Below, piece after piece: positions 1-5,737 of a stretch of DNA of 8,211 nt. Made by a program: the position numbers and the translations under genes. Every line of letters starts with the position of its first letter. The first letter of the stretch is position 1. Under the pieces are notes generated by a model. It was not told where the DNA came from and did not search any database. It saw nothing but the letters and a program-made list of their open reading frames with translations. The stretch comes from Zoogloeaceae bacterium (GTDB lineage: Bacteria > Pseudomonadota > Gammaproteobacteria > Burkholderiales > Rhodocyclaceae), in contig JAITJU010000306.1 in the NCBI GenBank assembly GCA_031278735.1, positions 1 through 8,211 on the forward strand, in the 5' to 3' direction.

Positions 1-143
1 GCCAGACTTTGCGCCGTGTTGCCAATACCCGACCACAGGCCGTTCCAAGATGACGGAGCGGACTGCGTGTAGCCATAGCTGCCGCCGTAATAGCCGCCGC
101 TATCGCCGGAAAGCCCTAGGCTTGACCAGAAATCGCTATCCAT
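1..143 (-). CDS. Gly/Tyr/Ser-rich phage protein, N-terminal part only
   Basis: The frame opens with an ATG at 143, 12 bases after the capsid stop codon, preceded by a G-rich ribosome binding site (GGGGGCGG), and stays open to the left edge, giving 47 codons. The peptide begins MDSDFWSSLGLSGDSGG and continues with repeated Gly, Tyr and Ser, then a Trp-containing stretch. I do not recognise it. Its place directly after the capsid gene suggests a virion component, and a low-complexity start followed by a membrane or structural domain is possible, but the rest is outside the window. The short spacing to the capsid gene implies cotranscription. Confidence 0.65.
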   Translation of the reverse strand, partial: MDSDFWSSLGLSGDSGGYYGGSYGYTQSAPSSWNGLWSGIGNTAQSL

Positions 144-155
144 TGCCGCCCCCTT

Positions 156-1028
156 TTACAGGTTGCCTAGCGTATCGACATATTCCACGATGACAAAGCC
201 GTTATCCGCATTCGAAAATGTGAAGAGCCATTCCAGCATTCGCGCATCCTTGGTGTTCAACGCTTCCTGAATCGAACCGTCCGCCACAAAATCAATCGTG
301 AAGACGTTTTCTTGCGGAACGCGCCCGGCCTTCTTCTGGAAGAATTCGTTTTCGTCCTTGCTGGCCTCGAAAATGACAAGGCCGTCTTGCTTGACGACCG
401 CATCCGTCATTTTTCCGGTATGGAAGACGTGCAGACGCTTGATTACCGCGCCATGTTGCGCGCCGAAAGGCACAGTCACCGGCAATTGCCCGCCCGTCGC
501 AATGCTAAACGGATAGCGCAAGAGTTTCGCCAGCATGTATGCCCAAGGCTGATAACTGCCGTTGCTTTGCTTTTGCTGCGCGGATTCAACGAGAATCGGC
601 TTCAGAATCGGCGCGCTTGCGCCCTTGATGTAAACTTCCGTCGTCAGATTCGCAATGCCGACCGACGTATCAAAGGAAGTTACTTCCCGATCAAGGCGCG
701 ACAACATGGATTCGTCGATAAAGTCAATATCGAGAAATCCCGCATCCGTCGTCTGCCCGCGATACTTCGCCAGCTTGTCCAACTGAACGCCCGACGCCTC
801 GAAGATGACTTTTCCGTTCGCCTTGATTTTGACAAGCTCGATACTTTCCTTGCCGAACGTGCCGGAAATGTATTCGCCTTGATTTTCCGGATCGGCAATC
901 TTCCCCGCCGTCAGCTTCAGGCGCAATGTTTCGATGGTGCGCCCCGGCGTGACAATGTTGGTTGCAACCCCGTTGTCTACGACGTTCGAGAACGGCAAGC
1001 CGTTGCGGATCAGTGTTCCTACAGACAT
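156..1028 (-). CDS. Double jelly-roll major capsid protein, PM2 P2-like
   Basis: A 290-aa protein, against about 269 aa for PM2 P2, which forms the trimeric capsomers of the icosahedral shell. As I recall the PM2 P2 sequence, the matches are collinear: a C-terminal NVFTIDFVADG (241-251) against NTYTIDFMLEG, then FVIVEYVD against EIIVEYMG near the end, and a mid-protein LTTEVYIKG against LTTCEIKFD. The two halves also resemble each other: KANGKVIFEAS (69-79) with VKQDGLVIFEAS (212-223), and FLDIDFIDES with VFTIDFVADGS, as expected for two jelly-roll domains. The start at 1028 (MSVGTLIRNG) has an AAGGGGA binding site; an in-frame extension to 1118 would run back through the preceding small gene and is unlikely. 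The gene follows a 38-aa membrane peptide by 10 bases and sits behind a terminator, so it is probably controlled separately from the ATPase genes. Confidence 0.85.
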   Translation of the reverse strand: MSVGTLIRNGLPFSNVVDNGVATNIVTPGRTIETLRLKLTAGKIADPENQGEYISGTFGKESIELVKIKANGKVIFEASGVQLDKLAKYRGQTTDAGFLDIDFIDESMLSRLDREVTSFDTSVGIANLTTEVYIKGASAPILKPILVESAQQKQSNGSYQPWAYMLAKLLRYPFSIATGGQLPVTVPFGAQHGAVIKRLHVFHTGKMTDAVVKQDGLVIFEASKDENEFFQKKAGRVPQENVFTIDFVADGSIQEALNTKDARMLEWLFTFSNADNGFVIVEYVDTLGNL

Positions 1029-1038
1029 GGCAATCCCC

Positions 1039-1155
1039 TTATTTGGGCAGGTAATCGCCGATGACCGGCACGACAAAGACATTGCGCTGCACGGCGGCAA
1101 CAACAACATAGGCGGCAAGGGCGATAAGCCCGGCCTTCAAAACAGCCTTGTTCAT
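1039..1155 (-). CDS. 38-aa single-pass membrane peptide of the virion module
   Basis: MNKAVLK is followed by a hydrophobic helix (about residues 8-22, Ala/Val/Leu-rich) and a short tail ending GDYLPK. The start at 1155 has GAGGA five bases upstream; a second in-frame ATG at 1167 lacks a binding site. Two basic residues before the helix suggest the N terminus faces the cytoplasm. PM2 packs several very small membrane proteins (for example P4 and P7, of only a few kDa) in the vesicle under its shell, so a similar role is plausible here given the position just before the capsid gene. There is no sequence signature to assign it to a particular PM2 protein. Confidence 0.65.
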   Translation of the reverse strand: MNKAVLKAGLIALAAYVVVAAVQRNVFVVPVIGDYLPK

Positions 1156-1171
1156 GGTTTTCCTCATGGAT

Positions 1172-1206
1172 AAAAAAAAGACGCCTTGAAAGTTAGGCGT
1201 CTTTTT
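1172..1206 (-). terminator. Intrinsic terminator between the ATPase and capsid modules
   Basis: A perfect 11-bp stem (1175-1185 pairing with 1196-1206, core GACGCC/GGCGTC) has a 10-base loop and, on the minus strand, eight consecutive T's (complement of A's at 1172-1179). The other strand has a five-T run, so it may act both ways. All visible genes here are on the minus strand, so it ends transcripts from the 67-aa gene side. It lies only 16 bases before the start of the 38-aa gene, leaving no room for a separate promoter between the two. Confidence 0.85.
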
Positions 1207-1228
1207 CGTGCCGGGCAAATCCCGCGAT

Positions 1229-1432
1229 TTATGACGATTCGCTATGATTTTCGGCGCGCAAGCCCTGCAAAAAAATTTCCGCTTCCGGTTCTGCATACAC
1301 CAGCAACGCGAAAAACAGGGAGCGGACGCGCCGGATGCTCTCGTAATCGTCCTCAACCGGACAGGCAGATAACGCCTTGCCGGTTTCTTCCATGAAATTT
1401 CTTGAAATGCCGATTAGGTACTCGTTCATCAT
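1229..1432 (-). CDS. 67-aa phage protein of unknown function
   Basis: The protein starts MMNEYLIGIS, is acidic, and contains a hydrophobic-to-amphipathic helix around SLFFALLVYAEPEAEIF (39-54) that may be a weak membrane or packing helix. The first ATG (1432) follows AAGGA by six bases; the second ATG (1429) is nearly as good. A longer in-frame reading back to 1540 would cross a palindrome-rich gap with no binding site and is rejected. I do not recognise the family. Its place between the packaging ATPase and the terminator suggests a structural or assembly accessory. Confidence 0.6.
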   Translation of the reverse strand: MMNEYLIGISRNFMEETGKALSACPVEDDYESIRRVRSLFFALLVYAEPEAEIFLQGLRAENHSESS

Positions 1433-1457
1433 GATGGTTCCTTTTGTTTTTGCCCTG

Positions 1458-1556
1458 TTCTTAGGCGGGCGGGAGCTAAGAAACGCCAAGGAACGTAAAG
1501 CGCCGGGGATATTCCCGTTTCCGGTCTTGTATTGCCCCACTCCCGCCCATAGGCGG
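1458..1556. repeat. Three inverted repeats in the gap before the 67-aa gene
   Basis: The 126-bp gap downstream of the ATPase (1433-1558) holds three separate dyads. TTCTTAG/CTAAGAA (1458-1464 and 1476-1482) is a perfect 7-bp stem around an 11-base G/C loop. CGGGGATATTCCCG (1504-1517) is a 14-bp palindrome with one G:T pair. CCGCC/GGCGG (1543-1547 and 1552-1556) is a 5-bp stem beside the ATPase stop codon. They could be transcript hairpins, processing sites or binding sites for a phage activator. I see no convincing sigma70 promoter among them. Confidence 0.5.
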
Positions 1557-1558
1557 TT

Positions 1559-2242
1559 TTATTGCGCGTCATTTTTTCGTTCCCTTGGCACTGTCTCCGG
1601 TTTCTTAGGCCGGATGCGCCTGACTTTATCCTGTGTTTCGTCAAAACGCAACCGCCCCGGCTCCCGCTTCTGTTCGCTGGCGTCATAGCGCACGAATTCC
1701 AGCGGCTTCAAGCCCGAAATGCTTTCCAGCGGTATCCTTGTACGCGCCGCGATGTACTGCTCATCGGATGCCGTCGCCTGCCGGAAGATGACGAACTCGG
1801 AAGCGTTTCCCATCGCCGTTTTGTCGGCCTCCGCCCATCGTTGCGATATTGCGTAAATCGTGATGCCGCGCTTCAGGCCGCGCCGCAAGAGTACGCCCCA
1901 GTTTCCCGGCGCCTTGGCCATGCTGGTCACGTCCGCCAATTCCTCCGCAATCGCCGTTACCGGCTCGATGTACCGCCCGGAGTAATAGACCGCCCCCGCC
2001 CAGAAATCAAAGGCCGCCGCCATCTTGCCGGATGCGACATAGGCAATGCGCGCCGCCCCCGGCCTTTCCAGCGCGGCAAGCAGCGCCGCTTTCGTTGTCA
2101 CTCGCTCCCATCCCGGCAACTCGCAATACTGGCTTTCAATATCCCACGCGCAAACGCGCGGCGCGCTTGCCACGGCGCGCATGACGTACTGCGTTTTACC
2201 GGAACGCGACGCGCCGCCGACGACCACAAGCCGCCCGTCCAT
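1559..2242 (-). CDS. Genome-packaging ATPase, PM2 P9-like (FtsK/HerA-type P-loop)
   Basis: A 227-aa protein, close in size to PM2 P9, the presumed motor that pumps phage DNA into the preformed capsid. A Walker A motif GASRSGKT (10-17) follows a short hydrophobic beta strand. VTAIAEELAD (95-104) fits a Walker B strand with acidic residues E100/E101, and ITIYAISQR (127-135) fits the strand ending in Ser-Gln-Arg seen in the FtsK/HerA/A32 group, also shared by Zot/pI of filamentous phages. No transmembrane segment is present, unlike Zot/pI, which supports a packaging rather than a secretion role. The C terminus is strongly basic (RRIRPKKPETVPRERK). The ATG at 2242 overlaps the stop of the upstream gene (TGATG) and has no binding site of its own, so translation is probably coupled. 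Confidence 0.8.
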   Translation of the reverse strand: MDGRLVVVGGASRSGKTQYVMRAVASAPRVCAWDIESQYCELPGWERVTTKAALLAALERPGAARIAYVASGKMAAAFDFWAGAVYYSGRYIEPVTAIAEELADVTSMAKAPGNWGVLLRRGLKRGITIYAISQRWAEADKTAMGNASEFVIFRQATASDEQYIAARTRIPLESISGLKPLEFVRYDASEQKREPGRLRFDETQDKVRRIRPKKPETVPRERKNDAQ

Positions 2243-2739
2243 CACTGCACGGGCGCGGCAATGCCGCCAAAGGTCACGATTTTCTGTCCCGGTACGGATT
2301 GCGCCGCCGCCTTGGCCGCTTCCTTGTCCGGTTTCATCGCGTCTTTTGCCCGCCGCGCCTTGATTGCGCCCACCGTTCCGACGATGAACGGCAAGGAAGC
2401 CGCCAGCAGCCCCATTTCAACGCCCATGATTGCCGCCGCATCCCATCCGTACTTTCTGGCGACCGGAACCATGGATTCGCCCCACGCCCGGCAAGCTTCC
2501 GGCGTATAGACCGCCTGCAATTCCGGCAAGCCGATTGCCAAGGCCGCCCCGAACATTTGCGGCAAGGCCGCCCATTCTTCCGCTTCCGACGTTTCCGGCG
2601 CGGCTTCCGCATTCGCTGGCGTCTGAATCAGCGCCGCCGCTTGCGCCGCCTCTTCCCGCGCGGCAACGTCAAGCGCCGCCCGTTCCGCCATTTGTTCCGC
2701 GCTCATGGCCTGCTCCGCCTTTTCCTTTACTGTTGTCAT
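2242..2739 (-). CDS. 165-aa single-pass membrane protein with Ala/Glu-rich N-terminal arm
   Basis: The first 60 residues are Ala-, Glu- and Gln-rich and probably helical or coiled. The middle (61-100) is amphipathic with a YTPEACRAWG segment. A hydrophobic stretch at about 103-126 (core GLLAASLPFIVGTVGA) is followed by a positive cluster KARRAK, predicting a cytosolic or DNA-facing C-terminal tail. The start at 2739 (MTTVKEKAEQ) is supported by GGGAGA seven bases upstream and sits one base after the stop of the zinc-ribbon gene; extension to 2763 is possible but has no binding site. I do not recognise the family. Coupling to the ATPase suggests a membrane component of the virion or of the packaging vertex, where PM2 has small membrane proteins. 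Confidence 0.65.
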   Translation of the reverse strand: MTTVKEKAEQAMSAEQMAERAALDVAAREEAAQAAALIQTPANAEAAPETSEAEEWAALPQMFGAALAIGLPELQAVYTPEACRAWGESMVPVARKYGWDAAAIMGVEMGLLAASLPFIVGTVGAIKARRAKDAMKPDKEAAKAAAQSVPGQKIVTFGGIAAPVQ

Positions 2740-2740
2740 T

Positions 2741-3031
2741 TCATTCTCCCAGCAAGTAAGCAAGGCTTCCCGCCTTTGCCCGTTGTTTTTCCGGCACGGC
2801 TGGCCGCGCCGGTTCTTTTTCCGCCTCTTCCCGCGCTTCCGGCTTCGCCGCTTCCGCCTTCACGCCCGCGCCCGCAAGCGCGGCATTCGACGAACGCATC
2901 CAATGATGCTGGACGCTCACGCCGCAATGGTCACAGCGGTAATAAAGCAATTCGCTGCGATTTTTCTTCAAGGCCACATCGCCGCCGCAATGCGCGCATT
3001 TTCCCCATGCCAATGTTTCACTGTGCGCCAT
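2741..3031 (-). CDS. Small zinc-ribbon protein, candidate late-gene activator (PM2 P14-like role)
   Basis: A 96-aa protein with two CxxC knuckles: C12-A-H-C15 and C33-D-H-C36, spaced C-x2-C-x17-C-x2-C, a typical zinc ribbon of transcription-factor or rubredoxin type. The rest (50-88) is a charged Ala/Glu/Lys linker ending in a hydrophobic LAYLLGE. PM2 encodes two small late-gene activators, P13 and P14, and I recall P14 being described as having a TFIIS/TFS-like zinc finger; this gene lies in a comparable place, just after the replication gene. That role is inference. ATGs at 3034 and 3031 follow a GGGGGG run; 3031 has the better spacing. The gene overlaps the 3' end of the upstream 60-aa gene by 14 bases in another frame. 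Confidence 0.7.
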   Translation of the reverse strand: MAHSETLAWGKCAHCGGDVALKKNRSELLYYRCDHCGVSVQHHWMRSSNAALAGAGVKAEAAKPEAREEAEKEPARPAVPEKQRAKAGSLAYLLGE

Positions 3032-3200
3032 CATCCGCCCCCCGGTATCTCGCCACTTGCGCGATAGTCTCAACAGCCGAAAGCAAAGGCCGGAGATAGT
3101 CCCCGGCTATCGCCTTCACATGCAGGGGCAAATTCTCCCATGCCTTGCGCATATCCAGAAGCGCAGCATCCATCTTTTCCAACCTTTTTTCCAATTCCAT
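3018..3200 (-). CDS. 60-aa helical protein overlapping the end of the replication gene
   Basis: MELEKRLEKMDAALLDM begins a charged amphipathic helix, followed by a Trp, a Pro break and a second helix (DYLRPLLSAVETIAQVA), a likely two-helix bundle. GGAG lies nine bases before the ATG at 3200; ATGs at 3206 and 3233 in the same frame are less well placed. Its first 131 bases (3070-3200) are shared, in another reading frame, with the last codons of the replication initiator. It sits directly before the zinc-ribbon gene, so by position it could correspond to PM2 P13, a small transcription activator, but I see no DNA-binding motif and would not assign it. Confidence 0.6.
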   Translation of the reverse strand: MELEKRLEKMDAALLDMRKAWENLPLHVKAIAGDYLRPLLSAVETIAQVARYRGADDGAQ

Positions 3201-4935
3201 TTGCATTTTCTCCAGAAAAATTGTTAAAACCATCCCGCCCTGTCATTCCATTATCATTTTTGCCTTGCGCTAAGGCGCGACAGTTATTGACAGAACTCCA
3301 AGGGGCAAAAACCATTCGTTTTTGCCCTACCGCACTCCATCCCTGAACAATCGCGTAACGATTGCGCCGGGATGGATACACCTTTCGCAAGCCGTCCAAG
3401 ACGCCATAGACCGCCGCCGCCGCTTCATCGCCGTACTGTGTTGGATTCGCCGGGTAAGCATGGCCTTTTGCGTAATCCCACCGTTCGCCGCGCCGTGTTC
3501 TGGCAACCCGGACCGGCAAATGTCGCCTTTTTACCGCGCCGCCGCCCATGACGCGGGTAAAAGCGCACCAGTCCCCAGTATCCGCCGCATTCCTTGCCGC
3601 CGCCAGCTTTTCCGAATGCGCCGGATTCTCTGGCAACCGCCGCAATTCCCGCCAGATTCCGACCGGCGCGCCGCCGAATTGCTGAAACTGCCGGATTCTC
3701 CACGCCGCCGCCCATGCATCGACCCGCTGCGAACCCGTCACCCCATCGCGCCCGGCCTCAAAATCAAGCTGCACGGCGAATCCGTCAATATTCTTGCTGA
3801 TGTACTTCGCCACGTACCCCGCCGCGCTTCCCCGCTTGTAATCAATATCCACGCAATCCATGCGGTTCTTTTGCGCGCCCGGCTCTTCGCCGTCCTCCAG
3901 CAGGGCGTAATGCCGGAAAACTTCGATAAAGCGCGTTTCGTGCGCCGGATTGATAAAGACAAGCAAATGCCAGTGTGGCGTTCCGTCATGATGCGGTTCC
4001 GCGATTCTGAATCCGTAAGGCGTCACGCCCTCGCGGTTCAACTTCTTTCGGATGTTCCCCCAGACCTTGCACAGGTACGCTTGCGCTTCCCTTGGCGTCT
4101 TGCCGTTCCATTTTGGATTTTCCGCTGGCAATCCCTTGTCGCCTTGCTTCATTCGATGATAGGCGGATGGACAAGTAAGCGTCATGAACTTGGCAACGTC
4201 CCCGGAAATTTTGGCGAAATGCTCGAATCCGGATATTCGCGTCATCAATTCGCCGCGCCGGATTACCGGGTTTGCTACCGAACGCGCCACAATCTCCGCC
4301 ATGCTTTCCGTTTCGCCGGTATCCAGATTGACCGCATCCATGCCCGCAATTGCCGCCGCATTCCGCCGCTTTTGCCCATGACGCCGCTTTACGGTAATGT
4401 TGGATGCATAGACTTCCGCCTTGACGTGCACCTTGCACATTTCAATGGCTAACGCCTCGACCGCCCGACATTGATGAACGCGCAATTTTTTTACCCACCA
4501 GCGCGGGCAGGTCATGCGCCGGACTGCTGGCGCGGCCTCAATCTCTTTCCCCGGCGCATCCATGCCGTACCGCGCAACGAACCGCGCCAAATCACGGCGC
4601 GCGCACGCTATGCCGTTCGATACTTTCGCCGTGATGAACTGCAACGCATCCCTTGCGCATTTTTTGGCGAATTGACGTAACTCATCATCCGACATATCAA
4701 ACGGGATACGTACCTTTTCCGCCTTCCCCGTGACTTCGACAAGCCAACGATTCGCTTCATAAATTCCTGCCGTGACATTCCCGGTTCCCGGAATGTTTGT
4801 TCTTGCGCGTTCAAGCATCGCTTTATGTCTTGCGTCAACTTCCCGCCGCCACTCATGCGGCAAGAACGCAAGACGCGCAAGCTCGAAATCTGCGTCATCG
4901 TCTGGTGAAGACAGGACGTTCAATCCGCGAACCAT
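3070..4935 (-). CDS. Rolling-circle replication initiator, HUH endonuclease of phage GPA / PM2 P12 type
   Basis: A 621-aa protein (PM2 P12 is of similar length) that should nick the phage origin and stay joined to the 5' end through a tyrosine. The three family motifs are in order: FMTLTCPSAYH (250-260), the metal-binding HHDGTPHWH (315-323), and YVAKYISK (374-381) with paired catalytic tyrosines Y374 and Y378 separated by three residues, as in phiX174 A and P2 A. The ATG at 4935 has GGGGA eight bases upstream; a GTG at 4950 is in frame but lacks a site. The last ~60 residues are Gly/Asn-rich, without obvious structure, and largely share DNA with the 60-aa gene in another frame. Spacer to the divergent 75-aa gene is 142 bp, a likely place for its promoter and possibly the origin. 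Confidence 0.88.
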   Translation of the reverse strand: MVRGLNVLSSPDDDADFELARLAFLPHEWRREVDARHKAMLERARTNIPGTGNVTAGIYEANRWLVEVTGKAEKVRIPFDMSDDELRQFAKKCARDALQFITAKVSNGIACARRDLARFVARYGMDAPGKEIEAAPAVRRMTCPRWWVKKLRVHQCRAVEALAIEMCKVHVKAEVYASNITVKRRHGQKRRNAAAIAGMDAVNLDTGETESMAEIVARSVANPVIRRGELMTRISGFEHFAKISGDVAKFMTLTCPSAYHRMKQGDKGLPAENPKWNGKTPREAQAYLCKVWGNIRKKLNREGVTPYGFRIAEPHHDGTPHWHLLVFINPAHETRFIEVFRHYALLEDGEEPGAQKNRMDCVDIDYKRGSAAGYVAKYISKNIDGFAVQLDFEAGRDGVTGSQRVDAWAAAWRIRQFQQFGGAPVGIWRELRRLPENPAHSEKLAAARNAADTGDWCAFTRVMGGGAVKRRHLPVRVARTRRGERWDYAKGHAYPANPTQYGDEAAAAVYGVLDGLRKVYPSRRNRYAIVQGWSAVGQKRMVFAPWSSVNNCRALAQGKNDNGMTGRDGFNNFSGENANGIGKKVGKDGCCASGYAQGMGEFAPACEGDSRGLSPAFAFGC

Positions 4936-4952
4936 GAAGCGAATCCCCACGA

Positions 4953-4981
4953 TTTACGGCGTTTTTTGATTCTGGTATTGT
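4953..4981 (+). promoter_or_regulatory. Possible sigma70 promoter for the acidic 75-aa gene
   Basis: TTTACG (4953-4958), a 17-bp spacer, then an extended -10 TGGTATTGT (hexamer 4976-4981). The hexamers match consensus at four of six positions each. This would give a leader of about 90 bases before the plus-strand gene at 5078. Evidence is by eye only and one such match is expected fairly often by chance. Confidence 0.3.
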
Positions 4982-5077
4982 GGACGACAGCCCGCAAGAC
5001 AGCGCGCAGCGTTTCAAGCTGCACGGCCTGACAAGCGCCGATTCCTACCGACCTTGCATACATGGAGAACCCCCGAA

Positions 5078-5305
5078 ATGAAAACCGAACCGCCCGCCCT
5101 TGGCCGCTATGTTTCCCAGAATGGCCGCGCTTCCTGCACGGTTTCCGATGTATCTGTCATTGATTCTGAAGAGGACGCGCCCGGCGCGCCGCCGTACTTC
5201 GTCGTTACCGTTGACGAAGACGGCGACCCGCTGGATGGTTTGGAGTTTTCGCCGGATGAATGGCGAGAATATGCCGAACTCCACGCGCTCACCTATCAAG
5301 TTTGA
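5078..5305 (+). CDS. Very acidic 75-aa protein, opposite strand to the replication genes
   Basis: The start MKTEPPALGRY at 5078 follows GGAG by ten bases. The protein has 16 Asp/Glu against 4 Lys/Arg, concentrated in the second half (FVVTVDEDGDPLDG, 41-54), and ends in a likely amphipathic helix (SPDEWREYAELHALTY). No membrane segment or known motif is visible. It is divergent from the replication initiator and its last 17 bases overlap the end of the convergent 95-aa gene. The high negative charge would suit a DNA-mimic or inhibitor, but small acidic phage proteins have many roles and I do not recognise this one. The complementary strand is also open for 84 codons, but that translation is far less protein-like. 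Confidence 0.55.
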   Translation: MKTEPPALGRYVSQNGRASCTVSDVSVIDSEEDAPGAPPYFVVTVDEDGDPLDGLEFSPDEWREYAELHALTYQV

Positions 5306-5576
5306 AAATCTCTTCGAGATTGCTCACCATGCGGGCAAGGCCGCGCAACGATTCGCGCAGCCTTGCCCGTTGCAGCTTGGTCAGCGCGGAATACGCCATT
5401 TCCGCCGCTTCCGGAACACCGGCAAGCCGGGAAAACCAGCGCCGCTGCTTCTCTGTCAACCTTTGCCAACGCCTGTCCATCTCCTCGATATACCACGGCA
5501 AGGATTCCGCCCGTTCTGCCATCTCTTCCAGCAATTGACGAACTCTAAGCCTTGCGTTTGTGTTTTCCAATGTCAT
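5289..5576 (-). CDS. 95-aa Arg/Trp-rich helical protein, probable early gene
   Basis: MTLENTNARLRVRQLLEEM opens a protein that is almost entirely helix-forming, with heptad-like charged stretches (LTEKQRRWFSRLAG, 40-53; LQRARLRESLRGLARM, 68-83) and four Trp. The ATG at 5576 has GGAG six bases upstream; an in-frame ATG at 5588 follows GGGGGA and is also possible. It is the first minus-strand gene after the control region 5577-5757 and lies before the replication initiator in the same direction, separated by the oppositely oriented 75-aa gene. Function unknown; an early regulatory or replication accessory role would suit the place. Confidence 0.6.
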   Translation of the reverse strand: MTLENTNARLRVRQLLEEMAERAESLPWYIEEMDRRWQRLTEKQRRWFSRLAGVPEAAEMAYSALTKLQRARLRESLRGLARMVSNLEEIFKLDR

Positions 5577-5606
5577 TTTATTCTCCATTCCCCCATCGTT
5601 GAGAAA

Positions 5607-5659
5607 GTCAGGCAGGAGGGTTTGGCGATGGAGGACGCCCCCCCCTGTTGGTTCCTGAC
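5607..5659. other. Long hairpin with a C8 run in the divergent control region
   Basis: The left arm GTCAGG (5607-5612) pairs with CCTGAC (5654-5659), and the adjacent CAGGAGGG (5613-5620) pairs with CCCCCCTG (5640-5647) with one mismatch. The right arm includes eight consecutive C's (5638-5645). On the plus strand the left arm contains a perfect AGGAGG; on the minus strand the hairpin would form at the very 5' end of a transcript from the promoter-like sequence at 5668-5695. It could be a leader hairpin, an operator or an origin structure. Confidence 0.5.
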
Positions 5660-5705
5660 GCTTTTAGTGTCTAGCACCACTCAACACACTGTCAAGACCT
5701 ACTAA
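5628..5705 (+). CDS. Possible 25-aa leader peptide upstream of the regulator
   Basis: An ATG at 5628 sits eight bases after AGGAGGG, the best ribosome binding site in the area, and opens a 25-codon frame, MEDAPPCWFLTLLV then SSTTQHTVKTY, stopping with TAA 52 bases before the regulator start. The C8 run lies inside the frame. No promoter is apparent upstream, and the sequence doubles as part of the hairpin and the opposite-strand promoter, so the frame may be accidental. Confidence 0.25.
   Translation: MEDAPPCWFLTLLVSSTTQHTVKTY
5668..5695 (-). promoter_or_regulatory. Promoter-like sequence for the minus-strand early genes
   Basis: On the minus strand a perfect -35 TTGACA (5695-5690) is followed after 16 bases by TAGACA (5673-5668), a weak -10. 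The element contains an AGTGT/ACACT inverted repeat (5666-5670 and 5686-5690) that could be a repressor site. Transcription would enter the 95-aa gene with a leader of about 85 bases beginning with the long hairpin. Confidence 0.4.
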
Positions 5706-5708
5706 ATA

Positions 5709-5737
5709 TTGCGAGCCTCTAAACGCTCTGCTATAAA
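5709..5737 (+). promoter_or_regulatory. Probable sigma70 promoter of the HTH regulator
   Basis: TTGCGA (5709-5714), an exact 17-bp spacer and TATAAA (5732-5737, five of six consensus). The expected start point falls near 5744, just at the AGGAGG binding site of the regulator (5744-5749), so the leader would be only about 14 bases. The minus-strand -35 starts 14 bases away, so one bound repressor could affect both directions. Confidence 0.5.

Noticed and set aside
312..1064. Plus-strand 250-codon frame opposite the capsid gene
   Set aside because: Arg-rich, low-quality translation caused by GC-rich codons on the other strand; no good binding site, and the capsid match on the minus strand is clear.
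1559..2242. Filamentous phage (inovirus) Zot/pI protein, making the element an inovirus
   Set aside because: The P-loop and SQR strand are shared with Zot, but there is no transmembrane helix, and the 290-aa double jelly-roll capsid protein and lack of small pVIII-like coat genes do not fit a filamentous phage.
3322..4452. Plus-strand 376-codon frame opposite the replication gene
   Set aside because: It is the antisense of the HUH motifs, Arg/Pro/His-rich with no domain features; a shadow of the initiator.
4936..5077. Minus-strand promoter for the replication gene (TTGCGG-17-CAGAAT) and the replication origin
   Set aside because: The hexamers match consensus at only three and four positions, and no convincing nick-site hairpin could be recognised by eye.
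5100..5705. Plus-strand 201-codon frame across two small genes
   Set aside because: It covers the acidic 75-aa gene in another frame and the antisense of the 95-aa gene. Only its last 25 codons have a real binding site, and these are listed separately at low confidence.
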